From: Nitrosomonas ureae
GTDB taxonomy: Bacteria > Pseudomonadota > Gammaproteobacteria > Burkholderiales > Nitrosomonadaceae
Direction of reading: 5' to 3'
Assembly (NCBI RefSeq): GCF_900206265.1
Contig: NZ_LT907782.1
Span: 62,001 to 126,000 of the forward strand
Length of the DNA stretch: 64,000 nucleotides
Under the pieces are notes generated by a model. It was not told the origin of the DNA and searched no databases. It saw only the letters and a program-made list of their open reading frames with translations. A program made the position numbers and the translations under genes. Shown here piece by piece: positions 8,893 through 18,174 of this stretch. Positions within the stretch are counted from its first letter, which is position 1. Every line of letters begins with the position of its first letter.

Positions 8893-10347
8893 ATGATCAT
8901 ACCTAAGATTCATATCTTACTAATTGAAGATAATGAAACTGATGCAATACTGGTAGAGAGTGATTTGCAACAAGCAATGGGTGATCAGATAGCGGTGACT
9001 CATGTAGAGCGATTAAGTTCTGCGATAGAGTTAATTCACAAAAAATCTTTTGATCTGATTTTGTCAGATCTGACTTTGCCCGATAGCGACGGGATTACAA
9101 CGATAAAGCAATTGAGGGAACATGCGATAAGCACACCCATTGCTGTCTTATCTTTTAGGGATGATGAAAAGCTTGCGATCAAAGCAATAAAAGCCGGTGC
9201 CCAAGACTATCTCGTGAAGGGCAGTCTTACTGAAGGTGTGCTTGCACGAGTGATTCGCTATTCAATTGAGAGACAGCGTATCGAGGAAAGTAACAGGAAG
9301 GCGCAGAAAAGATTTCAAACCATTTTTGAGAAAGCCCCTTTGGGCATTGCATTGGTTAATTTGCATACCGGAAGATACTATGATGTGAATCCAAAGTATG
9401 CATCTATTGTAGGTAGGCATATGGATGAGCTTATCAATATCAGTCATGCGGATATTATTCATCCAGATGATTTGCAGTCTTATCATGATGATATTGAAAG
9501 CTTCTTAAATAGCGGGCTGGTTGATTGCAAAATAGAAAAAAGAATTCTGCATCAGGATATTTCAGTTATCTGGATTAAAATTTCTATTGTGCCGTTTGAG
9601 GCAATTGCGAGTAATGAAATATGTTATTTATGTATGATCGAAGACATTACTGAACGTAAACAGATGATTGAGAATTTACATCAATTGGCTGCGCATTTAC
9701 AAGACATACGAGAAGAAGAAAGAACCAGGATTGGTCGTGAAATACATGATGTTCTCGGGGGGACTTTAACTGTTCTAAAGATGGATCTAGATTGGCTTTC
9801 AAAAAAAATAACCGCGGAGCCAATGCACGAACGAATCAAATTATTATATCAATTAACGGGTGAAGCTATAGAAACCGCACGTCGAGTTTCAGTAAATTTA
9901 CGTCCCAATGTACTGGATAACTTAGGGCTATTGGGTGCAATTGAGTGGCTCGTGCGTGAATTGGAGCAGCGAACAAAAATTGATTGCATATTGGAATCAA
10001 CAATATCGAATTTATCTTGTCATAACAAAAGTTACGAAACAGCTATTTTTAGAATTATTCAGGAAGTATTTATCAACATTACCCGGCACTCGAATGCAAC
10101 CAAAGTTGATGTAGAGCTTGTTGAGGACGAAGATAATATTATTATTACGATTAAGGATAATGGTGTTGGCATTACAAAATTGCAAATACTAAATCCTCAA
10201 TCATTTGGAATTATCAGCATGTATGAAAGAACGCAACAATTTGGCGGTGAGTTTGAAATATCGGGTATAGCGTCACAAGGTAGTGTCGCAATACTTAGAA
10301 TACCACTCGCTTTAGTAACATGTGTTGAGGAATCAATCAATGGTTAA
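8893..10347 (+). CDS. Hybrid receiver-PAS-NarX-type histidine kinase
   Basis: The 484-residue protein has an N-terminal receiver (residues 5-120, phosphoacceptor Asp59 in ILSDLTLPDSDG), a PAS domain with PAC tail (about 135-255), a HisKA_3 dimerisation domain with phosphoacceptor His in TRIGREIHDVLGG, and a C-terminal ATPase domain (FIRIIQEVFIN-like N box, KDNGVGI, SFGIISMYER). HisKA_3 kinases usually partner NarL/FixJ regulators. The next gene is one and overlaps this gene by 8 bp (ATGGTTAA). The leading receiver suggests that it takes input from the upstream kinase, giving a relay. Confidence 0.88.
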   Translation: MIIPKIHILLIEDNETDAILVESDLQQAMGDQIAVTHVERLSSAIELIHKKSFDLILSDLTLPDSDGITTIKQLREHAISTPIAVLSFRDDEKLAIKAIKAGAQDYLVKGSLTEGVLARVIRYSIERQRIEESNRKAQKRFQTIFEKAPLGIALVNLHTGRYYDVNPKYASIVGRHMDELINISHADIIHPDDLQSYHDDIESFLNSGLVDCKIEKRILHQDISVIWIKISIVPFEAIASNEICYLCMIEDITERKQMIENLHQLAAHLQDIREEERTRIGREIHDVLGGTLTVLKMDLDWLSKKITAEPMHERIKLLYQLTGEAIETARRVSVNLRPNVLDNLGLLGAIEWLVRELEQRTKIDCILESTISNLSCHNKSYETAIFRIIQEVFINITRHSNATKVDVELVEDEDNIIITIKDNGVGITKLQILNPQSFGIISMYERTQQFGGEFEISGIASQGSVAILRIPLALVTCVEESING

Positions 10348-10972
10348 GGTGCTGATTGCAGATGATCACGCATTATTTCGTGATGGGCTTAAACGGATTT
10401 TCAGTGAAACGGATGATATTAAAGTTGTTGCAGAAGCGATTAATGGCAAAGATACTATAAAAAAGGCGAAGGAATACAATTGGGACATTGCTCTATTGGA
10501 TATTAACCTTCCTGATATGAATGGATTGGAGGTTTTAAAACGAATTTCATCTGCAAATTTACCTTCATATGTATTGGTTCTTAGCATGTATCCCGAGGAA
10601 GAATATGCGATCTGAGCGATTCGTTCAGGAGCATCGGGATATATGACAAAAGATAGTCCGACCGATCAACTTATTAATGTAGTTCGTCGTCTTGCTAATG
10701 GTGGTAAATATGTTAATCCAGAGCTGGCAGAAAAACTTTTGTTTACTCCGCTCATAAATTCAGAGAAATTGATACATACCACATTCTCAGACCGGGAATT
10801 TCATGTTTTTAAACTTATCGTCTCTGGAGAATCTTTAACCTCTATAGCCAATAAACTGTCTCTCAGTGTCAAAACCGTTAGTACTTATCGTTCACGTCTT
10901 CTGGAAAAGATGCGTATGAAAAATAATGCACAACTGGTTCGATACGCAATTCAGCACAGGCTAATTGAGTAG
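10340..10972 (+). pseudogene. NarL/FixJ-family response regulator interrupted by an in-frame TGA
   Basis: The intact frame would give about 210 residues: a receiver (AIL.DDH-type acidic pocket, phosphoacceptor in IALLDINLPDMNG) and a LuxR-type helix-turn-helix at the C-terminus (FSDREFHVFKLI, SIANKLSLSVKTVSTYRSRL). A TGA at 10613-10615 (codon 92) cuts the receiver before its last strand and the conserved Lys in YMTKDS. The same frame continues without further damage to TAG at 10972. The TGA stands where the family has Arg in RAIRAGASGY, so one CGA-to-TGA change explains it. The start is ATG at 10340 (overlapping the kinase gene), not the upstream ATG at 10322. Confidence 0.88.
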
Positions 10973-11367
10973 GAAATAGTATTATATATATGTATTTAAT
11001 CTCTTTCGGACTGATTTCCTGCTCCTTTCGATGTAGCGGAAGTGTTTCTTGCTTAATATATTAGATTGTTTTCGAGAATGTGATTTGCTCAGGATCAGTT
11101 TTGTATTTTGCAATCATGATGACTATCATATTGAGACCTTTACAAAAATACGCGATTTTTTATTTTGATGAAATTCTGGGTTTATCTTTATATGGCAGTG
11201 TGATTTTTAGCCATTTTTCTACAAATGAGCAGGGAATAATCACTCTAAACCGGGCATTCCCGATCAAGAAGACGCAATATCCCAATCCCTATGTTTGCGT
11301 GATTAATCGGCGATCGGCGAAGTGTTTGGGTAATCCCCCCATTATTAACCGAAGTTAAAAGTAGAGG

Positions 11368-12198
11368 TTAATGCGCTAACTGAGCGAGCTTTTGTTTTGG
11401 TGTTATTCCTCCAATGGCCGTATTAGGCTGTTCATGATTATAGGTCCACAACCATTTTGTTGCATAGTCCTGAACTTCGGCGATTGACTCAAAGCAGTGC
11501 TGGCTTAACCAGTCATAACGTACGGTTCTGTTGTAACGTTCAATGTAGGCGTTTTGCTGAGGTTTGCCGGGCTGTATGAATTCCAGTTGTATGCCGTTCT
11601 TTGCCGCCCAGGCAGAGAGTAAGCCGCTGATGTACTCAGGGCCGTTGTCACAGCGAATCCGCTTTGGCTTGCCGCGCCATTCGATCAGGCGATCCAGCGT
11701 GCGTATGACGCGCCCTGCAGGTAAGGAGAAATCCACCTCTATTCCCAATCCTTCACGATTGCAGTCGTCCAGTATATTGAGTAACCGAAAGCTGCGGCCA
11801 TCTTCCAATTGGTCATACATGAAATCCATTGACCAGGTTTCATTGATGGTTAACGGTACCGCCAGCACTTCCGGCTTGTCACGTTTGAGCCGCTTTCTCG
11901 GCTTGATCCGCATGTTCAGTTCCAACTCCCGGTAAATACGATAAACACGCTTGTGGTTCCAGAAAAAACCTTTTACATTGTGTAAGTACAGAAAGCATAA
12001 ACCAAACCCCCAGTTTCGCTGATTGTGCGTCAACCGCAGCAGCCAATCGGCAATGATACGGTTATCAGCATTGAGCCTGGCTTGATAACGGTAACATGTT
12101 TCGCTGATATCATAGATCTCACACGCCAGGCGGATACTGATCCTTTTTTGCTTAACAACCTGTTTAGCCATGTCGCGCCGCTGCCAGGGCGCTACCAC
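11368..12198 (-). CDS. IS407-group transposase OrfB (DDE integrase domain), copy 1
   Basis: The 276-codon frame carries an HTH_21-like N-terminal part and an rve integrase core. The core has the first Asp in WSMDFMYDQ, the second Asp in [10 protein letters not shown] and the Glu in [11 protein letters not shown], the DDE triad of IS3 transposases. It overlaps orfA by 7 bp. The upstream run A7 followed by G (slippery A AAA AAG, at about 12199-12206) is the expected -1 frameshift site that yields the OrfAB fusion. The GTG at 12198 is a formal ORF start only. Confidence 0.92.
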   Translation of the reverse strand: MVAPWQRRDMAKQVVKQKRISIRLACEIYDISETCYRYQARLNADNRIIADWLLRLTHNQRNWGFGLCFLYLHNVKGFFWNHKRVYRIYRELELNMRIKPRKRLKRDKPEVLAVPLTINETWSMDFMYDQLEDGRSFRLLNILDDCNREGLGIEVDFSLPAGRVIRTLDRLIEWRGKPKRIRCDNGPEYISGLLSAWAAKNGIQLEFIQPGKPQQNAYIERYNRTVRYDWLSQHCFESIAEVQDYATKWLWTYNHEQPNTAIGGITPKQKLAQLAH

Positions 12199-12458
12199 TT
12201 TTTTTCGAGGGCTTCCTTACGTAGCTCGGATTTTAACCGTTCCTCAGCATACATCTTTTTCAACCAGCGATTCTCTTCTTCAAGTTCCTTGAGTCGGGCT
12301 ATCATTGATGCATCCATACCGCCGTATTTGCTGCGCCATTTGTAAAATGTCGCATTACTCATACCGTGTTCACGGCACAATTCAGGCACCGGCACTCCTC
12401 CCTCGGCCTGTTTGAGTATCGCCATGATCTGGCTGTCACTGAATTTCGATTTCTTCAT
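12192..12458 (-). CDS. IS407-group OrfA (helix-turn-helix and leucine-zipper protein), copy 1
   Basis: The 88-residue protein has an HTH_Tnp_1 domain ([34 protein letters not shown]) and a C-terminal leucine-zipper helix ([19 protein letters not shown]). It binds the element ends and is fused to OrfB by -1 frameshifting at A AAA AAG near its stop. It has a clear leader AGGAGATTCTGCA before ATG 12458. Confidence 0.92.
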   Translation of the reverse strand: MKKSKFSDSQIMAILKQAEGGVPVPELCREHGMSNATFYKWRSKYGGMDASMIARLKELEEENRWLKKMYAEERLKSELRKEALEKKW

Positions 12459-13681
12459 TGCAGAATCTCCTGTCTATATAAATTACAAGAAAATTCTACT
12501 TCTGACTCCTGTTATTTTCTGGGGAGATTACCTTTGGGCAGCCTTTTCAAGTTATACGCCATCGCCAGGAGCAGATGCCAGGCATGCGCTTTGGCCAGAC
12601 CACGGTAACGCAGGATTTTGGCATTGAACCAGCTTGCCTGGCTGCCGAAGGTGCGCTCTACCCCATACCGCGCTTTCGCGATCAGGTGATTGCGCCATAA
12701 CTGCCGGCGCGTCAACGGGTTGTGCTTCGCGGCTTTATCCTGAATGCCGTTTTTAATGCCGCGTGATTTCAGCGCAACGCGATGTTTCTGGCTGCTATAC
12801 GCCCTGTCGGCGTGAACACGGACTCCCGGCTGGATATTGGCTTTGTCGAGCAAATCCAGCAGTGGCTTGCTATCATGGCAATTGGCCACGGTAGTTTCAA
12901 CCACCAGCACCAAACCATTGTCATCGACTACCGTAGCTGGGTCGCTTCAACGACTTGCACGCTGTCCGGGCATCCGCTTCATCATCCCGTTCTTCCCGAT
13001 CACTCACCACTTCATAAGCAGGCCTGGCTTTAAGTTTACGCGGACTCTGCGTAATGCTCGCATCAATATGATTGCCTTTCATGACCATAATGTCGTACAT
13101 TTGTATTTGCTCATTTATCCGTGTTAACAATCCATCCCAAGCGCCCGCTCCCGTCAGCCGGGTTCGAAAGCGCGACAGCACGGAATGATCCGGCACATCG
13201 TCTTCCAGTGACAGTCCCAGAAAGCGCATCACGTGCAGATTCGAGTTCGCCATGTCTTCCACCGACTCATCGCTTAAACCGCCGTTCCAGATTCCTACCA
13301 GCAGCATCTTGAACAGCAGCAAACCCGGATACGCCGGACGGCCCGCTGCATCCAATACCGGTGCGTAATGGACTGTGATCGCTTTCTCTATCGAATTCCA
13401 GTCTATCAATTGATCAATCTGCTTCAGGAAATTCCCTTTCCGCGTGCGGCGGGTTACATCATATTCCGAAAAACTCATGACCATCGCTTCAATTCATTGT
13501 TTCAAAATATAAATTATATCATCCGATCCATTGCTCCAGGATTGTAACCGCGCAAAGGTCTCATATTAAAGCATTTGTTTCTATATGGGGAAAGACTGAT
13601 AGTTGCACCGATACACACATTAAAGGATAATTACGATTTTTTGGTTTCCCTTGGGAGCTGAATAATTTAAGGATATTAGTA

Positions 13682-13882
13682 ATGAAAGCAGAGATTCATC
13701 CAGATTATCATGAAATAACTGTAACTTGCAGTTGTGGTAATGTTTTTAACACGCGCTCGACTATGAATAAACCTTTAGCTATTGAAGTATGTTCACTTTG
13801 TCATCCATTTTATACGGGTAAACAAAAAATTGTTGATACTGCTGGTAGAGTTGAGAAATTTCGCCAAAAATACAATAAATAG
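13682..13882 (+). CDS. rpmE: 50S ribosomal protein L31
   Basis: This 66-residue protein is full length for the zinc-binding form of L31. It has the ribbon cysteines Cys16, Cys18, Cys37 and Cys40 (CSC and CSLC), the start MKAEIHPDY and the ending VEKFRQKY, all typical. It sits between two IS-rich blocks (the nested IS5/IS407 ending at 13562 and IS407 copy 2 from 14565). An AAGGATATTAGT leader precedes the ATG. Confidence 0.96.
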   Translation: MKAEIHPDYHEITVTCSCGNVFNTRSTMNKPLAIEVCSLCHPFYTGKQKIVDTAGRVEKFRQKYNK

Positions 13883-13920
13883 TGATCTAAATAACTGTTG
13901 ATACTTAACGTTAATAAGCC

Positions 13921-13951
13921 AGTATCTTCAGCTATATTGGCTGAAGATACT
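13921..13951. terminator. Stem-loop between convergent rpmE and cupin genes
   Basis: This is a perfect 12-bp inverted repeat (AGTATCTTCAGC with GCTGAAGATACT, 7-base loop) in the 97-bp gap between two convergent genes. There is no long T run on either side, so a bidirectional terminator or 3'-end stabiliser is likely but not certain. Confidence 0.5.
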
Positions 13952-13979
13952 AAACGCTTGGTTTCGGTATATATTTTCA

Positions 13980-14291
13980 TCAATAATGAACGGCGAGCCA
14001 GATAGTTTCGTTTTCTGGATTTGTCCATGAGACCCTGTGCTTTTTATGGGCGGGGATATTGATAAAATCTCCTTCTTTAAGTTGCACAGAAGTTTGATCC
14101 TCAAAAGTAATTATGGCTTCTCCTTTGAGAACTATCACCCATTCATTCTTTTTCTGATCACACCAAGACGATGATTGTTGACCTTTTGAAATAATTCTTT
14201 CAATTATTATCGTATCATCGTTGATTAAAGGCTCAAAAATTTCACACTTCAAATTTTTAGGAATTTTTGAGAAAATATTTTGTGATTTCAT
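13980..14291 (-). CDS. Cupin-domain protein
   Basis: A small single-domain cupin of about 103 residues. It matches the family with a conserved start (NIFSKIPKNL), a central DQKKNEWVIVLKGEA strand pair, LKEGDFINIPAHKKHRV and the ending ETIWLAVHY. Metal-binding His residues are in PAHKKHRV. I chose ATG 14291 because the family begins close to this point. The frame stays open to a GTG at 14357, but those extra 22 residues look unrelated. The substrate is unknown. Confidence 0.8.
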   Translation of the reverse strand: MKSQNIFSKIPKNLKCEIFEPLINDDTIIIERIISKGQQSSSWCDQKKNEWVIVLKGEAIITFEDQTSVQLKEGDFINIPAHKKHRVSWTNPENETIWLAVHY

Positions 14292-14416
14292 TCTCGTTTG
14301 ATCAATAAAACAAGGTGGTTCAAAAAATTGTAATGGCTCGTAGTGCAGTAACCTCACAGTAATAGGTGCTTAAATTGCGAGCCGATCTAAACATTCTCTA
14401 GTATTTGTTTTATTTG

Positions 14417-14524
14417 AATCTCTGCGGGTTTAATTCCCCGCCCCCTTGGGGCGAAAGCTGGTTGAAAACCAGCAGATTGTAGAGCGCAGTTAATACCCCG
14501 CTGCTTGCGGCGGGGTGCTTTATT
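14417..14524 (+). repeat. 108-bp three-hairpin repeat, copy B
   Basis: Identical over 108 bp to copies A and C. It lies upstream of the cupin gene and 40 bp from IS407 copy 2. No target duplication is visible, as expected for IS200/IS605-type movement. Confidence 0.85.
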
Positions 14525-14603
14525 CTAAGTATTAGAAAAAATATTGCTCGTGTTTTCTTTAGCTGGTAATCCCCCCATTATTAACCGAAGTTAAAAGTAG
14601 AGG

Positions 14604-15434
14604 TTAATGCGCTAACTGAGCGAGCTTTTGTTTTGGTGTTATTCCTCCAATGGCCGTATTAGGCTGTTCATGATTATAGGTCCACAACCATTTTGTTGCA
14701 TAGTCCTGAACTTCGGCGATTGACTCAAAGCAGTGCTGGCTTAACCAGTCATAACGTACGGTTCTGTTGTAACGTTCAATGTAGGCGTTTTGCTGAGGTT
14801 TGCCGGGCTGTATGAATTCCAGTTGTATGCCGTTCTTTGCCGCCCAGGCAGAGAGTAAGCCGCTGATGTACTCAGGGCCGTTGTCACAGCGAATCCGCTT
14901 TGGCTTGCCGCGCCATTCGATCAGGCGATCCAGCGTGCGTATGACGCGCCCTGCAGGTAAGGAGAAATCCACCTCTATTCCCAATCCTTCACGATTGCAG
15001 TCGTCCAGTATATTGAGTAACCGAAAGCTGCGGCCATCTTCCAGTTGGTCATACATGAAATCCATTGACCAGGTTTCATTGATGGTTAACGGTACCGCCA
15101 GCACTTCCGGCTTGTCACGTTTGAGCCGCTTTCTCGGCTTGATCCGCATGTTCAGTTCCAACTCCCGGTAAATACGATAAACACGCTTGTGGTTCCAGAA
15201 AAAACCTTTTACATTGCGTAAGTACAGAAAGCATAAACCAAACCCCCAGTTTCGCTGATTGTGCGTCAACCGCAGCAGCCAATCGGCAATGATACGGTTA
15301 TCAGCATTGAGCCTGGCTTGATAACGGTAACATGTTTCGCTGATATCATAGATCTCACACGCCAGGCGGATACTGATCCTTTTTTGCTTAACAACCTGTT
15401 TAGCCATGTCGCGCCGCTGCCAGGGCGCTACCAC
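14604..15434 (-). CDS. IS407-group transposase OrfB, copy 2
   Basis: The 276-codon integrase-core frame differs from copy 1 at one residue, Arg instead of His in the LYLRNVK segment. The DDE residues are intact ([25 protein letters not shown]). It is expected to be made as an OrfAB fusion by -1 frameshifting at the A7-G run overlapping orfA. Confidence 0.92.
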   Translation of the reverse strand: MVAPWQRRDMAKQVVKQKRISIRLACEIYDISETCYRYQARLNADNRIIADWLLRLTHNQRNWGFGLCFLYLRNVKGFFWNHKRVYRIYRELELNMRIKPRKRLKRDKPEVLAVPLTINETWSMDFMYDQLEDGRSFRLLNILDDCNREGLGIEVDFSLPAGRVIRTLDRLIEWRGKPKRIRCDNGPEYISGLLSAWAAKNGIQLEFIQPGKPQQNAYIERYNRTVRYDWLSQHCFESIAEVQDYATKWLWTYNHEQPNTAIGGITPKQKLAQLAH

Positions 15435-15694
15435 TTTTTTTCGAGGGCTTCCTTACGTAGCTCGGATTTTAACCGTTCCTCAGCATACATCTTTTTCAAC
15501 CAGCGATTCTCTTCTTCAAGTTCCTTGAGTCGGGCTATCATTGATGCATCCATACCGCCGTATTTGCTGCGCCATTTGTAAAATGTCGCATTACTCATAC
15601 CGTGTTCACGGCACAATTCAGGCACCGGCACTCCTCCCTCGGCCTGTTTGAGTATCGCCATGATCTGGCTGTCACTGAATTTCGATTTCTTCAT
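15428..15694 (-). CDS. IS407-group OrfA, copy 2
   Basis: Identical in protein sequence to copies 1 and 3 (88 residues, HTH plus leucine zipper). The AGGAGATTCTGCA leader is present. The element looks intact and possibly active. Confidence 0.92.
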   Translation of the reverse strand: MKKSKFSDSQIMAILKQAEGGVPVPELCREHGMSNATFYKWRSKYGGMDASMIARLKELEEENRWLKKMYAEERLKSELRKEALEKKW

Positions 15695-15768
15695 TGCAGA
15701 ATCTCCTGTCTATATAAATTACAAGAAAATTCTACTTCTGACTCCTGTTATTTTCTGGGGGGATTACC

Positions 15769-16296
15769 AGTTCATCTGCTTATCTGTCACATATTCTAAA
15801 TATAAAGAACAAAATAAGGTGTAATAGTTAGATTGTTTATTAATTTAACATTTCTTAAGAGTATCAGAATAGAGGTATGTACTAACTCATAATGAAATTT
15901 GATGTAAGATGCTGTTAGTTAGTTGAGATTAATCTTTGTATTCAAATTTACCTTTCTTGATGTGAAGGATTAAAAGATAAGAAGTACAAATTAATATCGT
16001 GTATGTACTTAAGAGGAGATGATTATTTAAATTTTTTCTTTAAGTTTATTAATATGTATATGATTTATAATAAATATTTGTATTTTTGGTAAGGTCGCGA
16101 CTTGAATGTTAAAGTTTTAAATTGAATTGTCGTAGCTAGGCTTAGCTTGAAATAGTTTTTGATCTTTCTAATATTATAGTTAATTGTTTTAACTTCAATT
16201 TAATTTAATCTTGTTACGGTATAGCTTGTATTATTTAGGGATATATATAGAGAGCAGTTTGATTGAAATTGTCATCATAATGAAGAGGAAAGCACT
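15769..16296 (+). other. AT-rich leader region of the exopolysaccharide locus
   Basis: About 530 bp without an ORF of interest lies between IS407 copy 2 and epsD. It is very AT-rich and ends with an AGAGGAAAGCACT ribosome-binding site before epsD. It is the natural place for the main promoter of the eps operon. I found no convincing sigma-70 or sigma-54 hexamers by eye. Confidence 0.5.
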
Positions 16297-17265
16297 ATGG
16301 TATTAGCACACATAAGAATGATTTCGATAATAGGACTAGTGTTTATTACCGTTCTCACTCTTACTGCTTGCGATAAAGAATCTAACACAAAAAAATCTGG
16401 GCAATCAATAGTAAGTGTTAATGGTTCTGAGATTACTATGCTTCAACTTAACGATGAAATAAGGCGGAGTAATATCCGGGCTGATCAATATGAGAGTGCG
16501 CGCGAACAATTATTGGAATCGCTCATTGCTCGTCAATTGATAGTTGACGAAGCTATAAGGAATAAGCTTGATCGTACACCTGAAGTGATGCAGGCACGGG
16601 AGCGTGCGAATGCCCAAGTGATTGCACAAGCATATTTACAGGGAATTATCAGTAAGATCGCAAAACCATCTAAAGCTGAGATTGAAGATTATTTCCAGAA
16701 AAATCCAGAGTTGTTTGCACAGCGCAAGCAATTTGATTTGACTACCGTACGAATTGCAACTAGTGATGTCAGTGAGGAGTTAAAGAGAGTAATAGATGCA
16801 GCAAAATCTATCGAAGAGGTTGTAACTTGGCTTGATAAAAATAAAATCCAATATTTTCGTACCCTGGCAACCCGAAGTAGTGCTGATCTACCGTTACAAT
16901 TAGTTTTAATGTTGCGTGAAAAAAGTAAAGACACTATTTATATCATCAATGAGCAAGAAAAAAGTATCTTGATTTCAGTTAATGCAATTAAAGATAATTC
17001 AGTTTCAGAGACTGCTGCGGCACCACAAATTGAAAGATTTTTGATCAATCAAAAATATAAAGAAGCAACAGATGCTGAAATTACACGTTTACGTACTTCA
17101 GCAAAAATTGAATATCTAAATGCGAAAACACCAGAACCCACTAATATAGAGAAATCGGAGAATCAGTCATTAAAAATTTTTCCAGAAACTTTGGGTAATA
17201 TTGACAATCCATCTGGAACAATTTCTGAAGGAGTAATTGAGCGGGGTATTTCAGGGCTAAAATAA
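16297..17265 (+). CDS. epsD: EpsD-family peptidyl-prolyl isomerase lipoprotein
   Basis: A 322-residue exported lipoprotein: the signal peptide ends in LTAC with Cys25 as the lipidation site. The body resembles SurA/PpiC-type chaperones (SVNGSEITMLQLNDEI, then QLLESLIARQLIVDEA), as in EpsD of methylotroph and Nitrosomonas exopolysaccharide loci. It probably helps fold outer-membrane or secreted components of the export machinery. It is the first gene of the eps operon, with a GAGGAAAG leader. The C-terminal 50 residues are low-complexity and hydrophilic. Confidence 0.82.
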   Translation: MVLAHIRMISIIGLVFITVLTLTACDKESNTKKSGQSIVSVNGSEITMLQLNDEIRRSNIRADQYESAREQLLESLIARQLIVDEAIRNKLDRTPEVMQARERANAQVIAQAYLQGIISKIAKPSKAEIEDYFQKNPELFAQRKQFDLTTVRIATSDVSEELKRVIDAAKSIEEVVTWLDKNKIQYFRTLATRSSADLPLQLVLMLREKSKDTIYIINEQEKSILISVNAIKDNSVSETAAAPQIERFLINQKYKEATDAEITRLRTSAKIEYLNAKTPEPTNIEKSENQSLKIFPETLGNIDNPSGTISEGVIERGISGLK

Positions 17266-17306
17266 ACATTTAGCTGTTGGATATAGGACAAATTAAGGAT
17301 AAGTAC

Positions 17307-18122
17307 ATGGAAAATATTATGAAGAAAGGGTGGCTATTGATTGTGTTTATGGTACTACTCTGGATAACTGGCATCGCTACTGCAGCTAATGGAGAAAAAA
17401 AAGAAAGCGTATTGGGACCCGGAGATACATTAAAAATATTTGTATTTGGTCAGCCAGATATGACTACTGAAGTGAAAGTAAGTGAGGCTGGAAATATAAC
17501 TTTTCCTCTATTAGGTGAAATATTTGTTGATGGACTAACACCTTCTGAAACTGAAAGAAAAATAGTTAAGCTGCTTGAGAGTAAAGATATTTTACGTAAG
17601 CCACAAGTAAACATCATTACTGCTTCGTTACAAAGTCAAATGGTATCTGTACTTGGCTATGTGCGTAACCAAGGGCGATATCCAATTGAGGGTAAACGCA
17701 GGTTGACCGAAATTCTGGCTATGGCAGGAGGGATTATTCCTGATGGGGCAGAACAGATTACTTTAATTCGTTCGAATGGTAGTAAATATGTTAAAGATGT
17801 AATCGATGTTTTGGAGATGATTCGGTCTGGCGATTTAAATCGTGATTTGAACATACGAAGTGATGATCTTGTCTATGTTGAAAGAGCCCCTCGTTTTTAT
17901 ATTTATGGTGAAGTACAACGTGCTGGAGTATACAAGCTTGAGCGTAATATGACAGTTATGCAAGCGTTGTCTGTGGGGGGTGGATTAACTCAACGAGGAA
18001 CTGAACGTGGTTTGCGGATTCAGCGTCGCGGGGTAGGGGGGAATCTGCAAATTCTAACTGTTAAATCGAGCGATTTGGTAGAGCCTGACGATGTAATTTA
18101 TATAAAAGAAAGTCTGTTTTGA
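17307..18122 (+). CDS. epsE: EpsE, Wza-type polysaccharide export protein
   Basis: A 271-residue periplasmic/outer-membrane exporter with a signal peptide (KKGWLLIVFMVLLWI). A Poly_export domain follows (LGPGDTLKIFVFGQPDMT, ITFPLLGEIFVDGLT) with two SLBB domains (VSVLGYVRNQGRYPIEG, FYIYGEVQRAGVYKLE). I chose ATG 17307 over TTG 17277 because AAGGAT lies 6 bases upstream and the signal peptide then starts normally. It has no lipobox, unlike E. coli Wza. It is followed by hairpin repeat C before epsF. Confidence 0.88.
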   Translation: MENIMKKGWLLIVFMVLLWITGIATAANGEKKESVLGPGDTLKIFVFGQPDMTTEVKVSEAGNITFPLLGEIFVDGLTPSETERKIVKLLESKDILRKPQVNIITASLQSQMVSVLGYVRNQGRYPIEGKRRLTEILAMAGGIIPDGAEQITLIRSNGSKYVKDVIDVLEMIRSGDLNRDLNIRSDDLVYVERAPRFYIYGEVQRAGVYKLERNMTVMQALSVGGGLTQRGTERGLRIQRRGVGGNLQILTVKSSDLVEPDDVIYIKESLF

Positions 18123-18174
18123 TATTTGCTTCAGGATTTTTCGATTTGTGCTGTGAAGTACACAGTGTAAGTTT

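Larger units (their letters stand above)
11329..12532 (-). mobile_element. IS3-family (IS407-group) element, copy 1
   Basis: This 1204-bp element has terminal repeats beginning GGTAATC and is flanked by a perfect 4-bp duplication TTTG (11325-11328 and 12533-12536). It carries orfA and orfB on the minus strand. It is inserted in the 3' end of an IS5 transposase. It differs from copies 2 and 3 by a few bases, for example His instead of Arg in the LYLHNVK segment of orfB and one base in the orfA-side terminal repeat. Confidence 0.93.
11289..13484 (-). pseudogene. IS5-family transposase, frameshifted and interrupted
   Basis: The N-terminal part (13484 to 12921, 187 codons) has the DUF772-type start (YDVTRRTRKGNFLKQID, VHYAPVLDAAGRPAY). 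The DDE part continues in another frame from about 12940 to 12512 (NGLVLVVETTVANCHDSKP, HADRAYSS, RYGVERTFGS). A short out-of-frame deletion near 12921-12950, between SYG and VDDNG, breaks the frame. The C-terminus is then cut by IS3 copy 1. Across the insertion the original ending can be read as RLPK, then HFADRRLITQT and a TAG at 11289-11291, in the same frame once the 1208-bp insertion is removed. Confidence 0.85.
11133..13562 (-). mobile_element. IS5-family element split by an IS407-type insertion
   Basis: The ends GAGACCTTT (11133) and AAAGGTCTC (13562) form the terminal inverted repeats and are flanked by a 5-bp direct repeat ATATT (11128-11132 and 13563-13567). Without the inserted IS3-family element and its duplicated TTTG, the element is 1222 bp, normal for IS5. 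Its transposase is also frameshifted, so it is dead. Confidence 0.85.
14565..15768 (-). mobile_element. IS3-family (IS407-group) element, copy 2
   Basis: A 1204-bp element with complete GGTAATCCCCCC-type terminal repeats at both ends. The flanking tetranucleotides are AGCT (left) and AGTT (right), so the duplication is imperfect by one base, from mutation or rearrangement. It has the same orientation as copy 1 and the opposite orientation to copy 3. Confidence 0.93.

Noticed and set aside
10613-10615. In-frame TGA as selenocysteine or programmed readthrough
   Set aside because: The position aligns with an Arg of NarL-type receivers, no SECIS-like stem is evident after it, and one C-to-T change explains it.
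11080-11358. 92-codon ORF spanning an IS5 end
   Set aside because: It crosses the IS5 terminus and the IS407 end, so it is a chance frame.
11564-12345. Plus-strand ORFs of 106-123 codons repeated in every IS407-type copy
   Set aside because: They are antisense shadows of orfA and orfB and appear only because the element is repeated.
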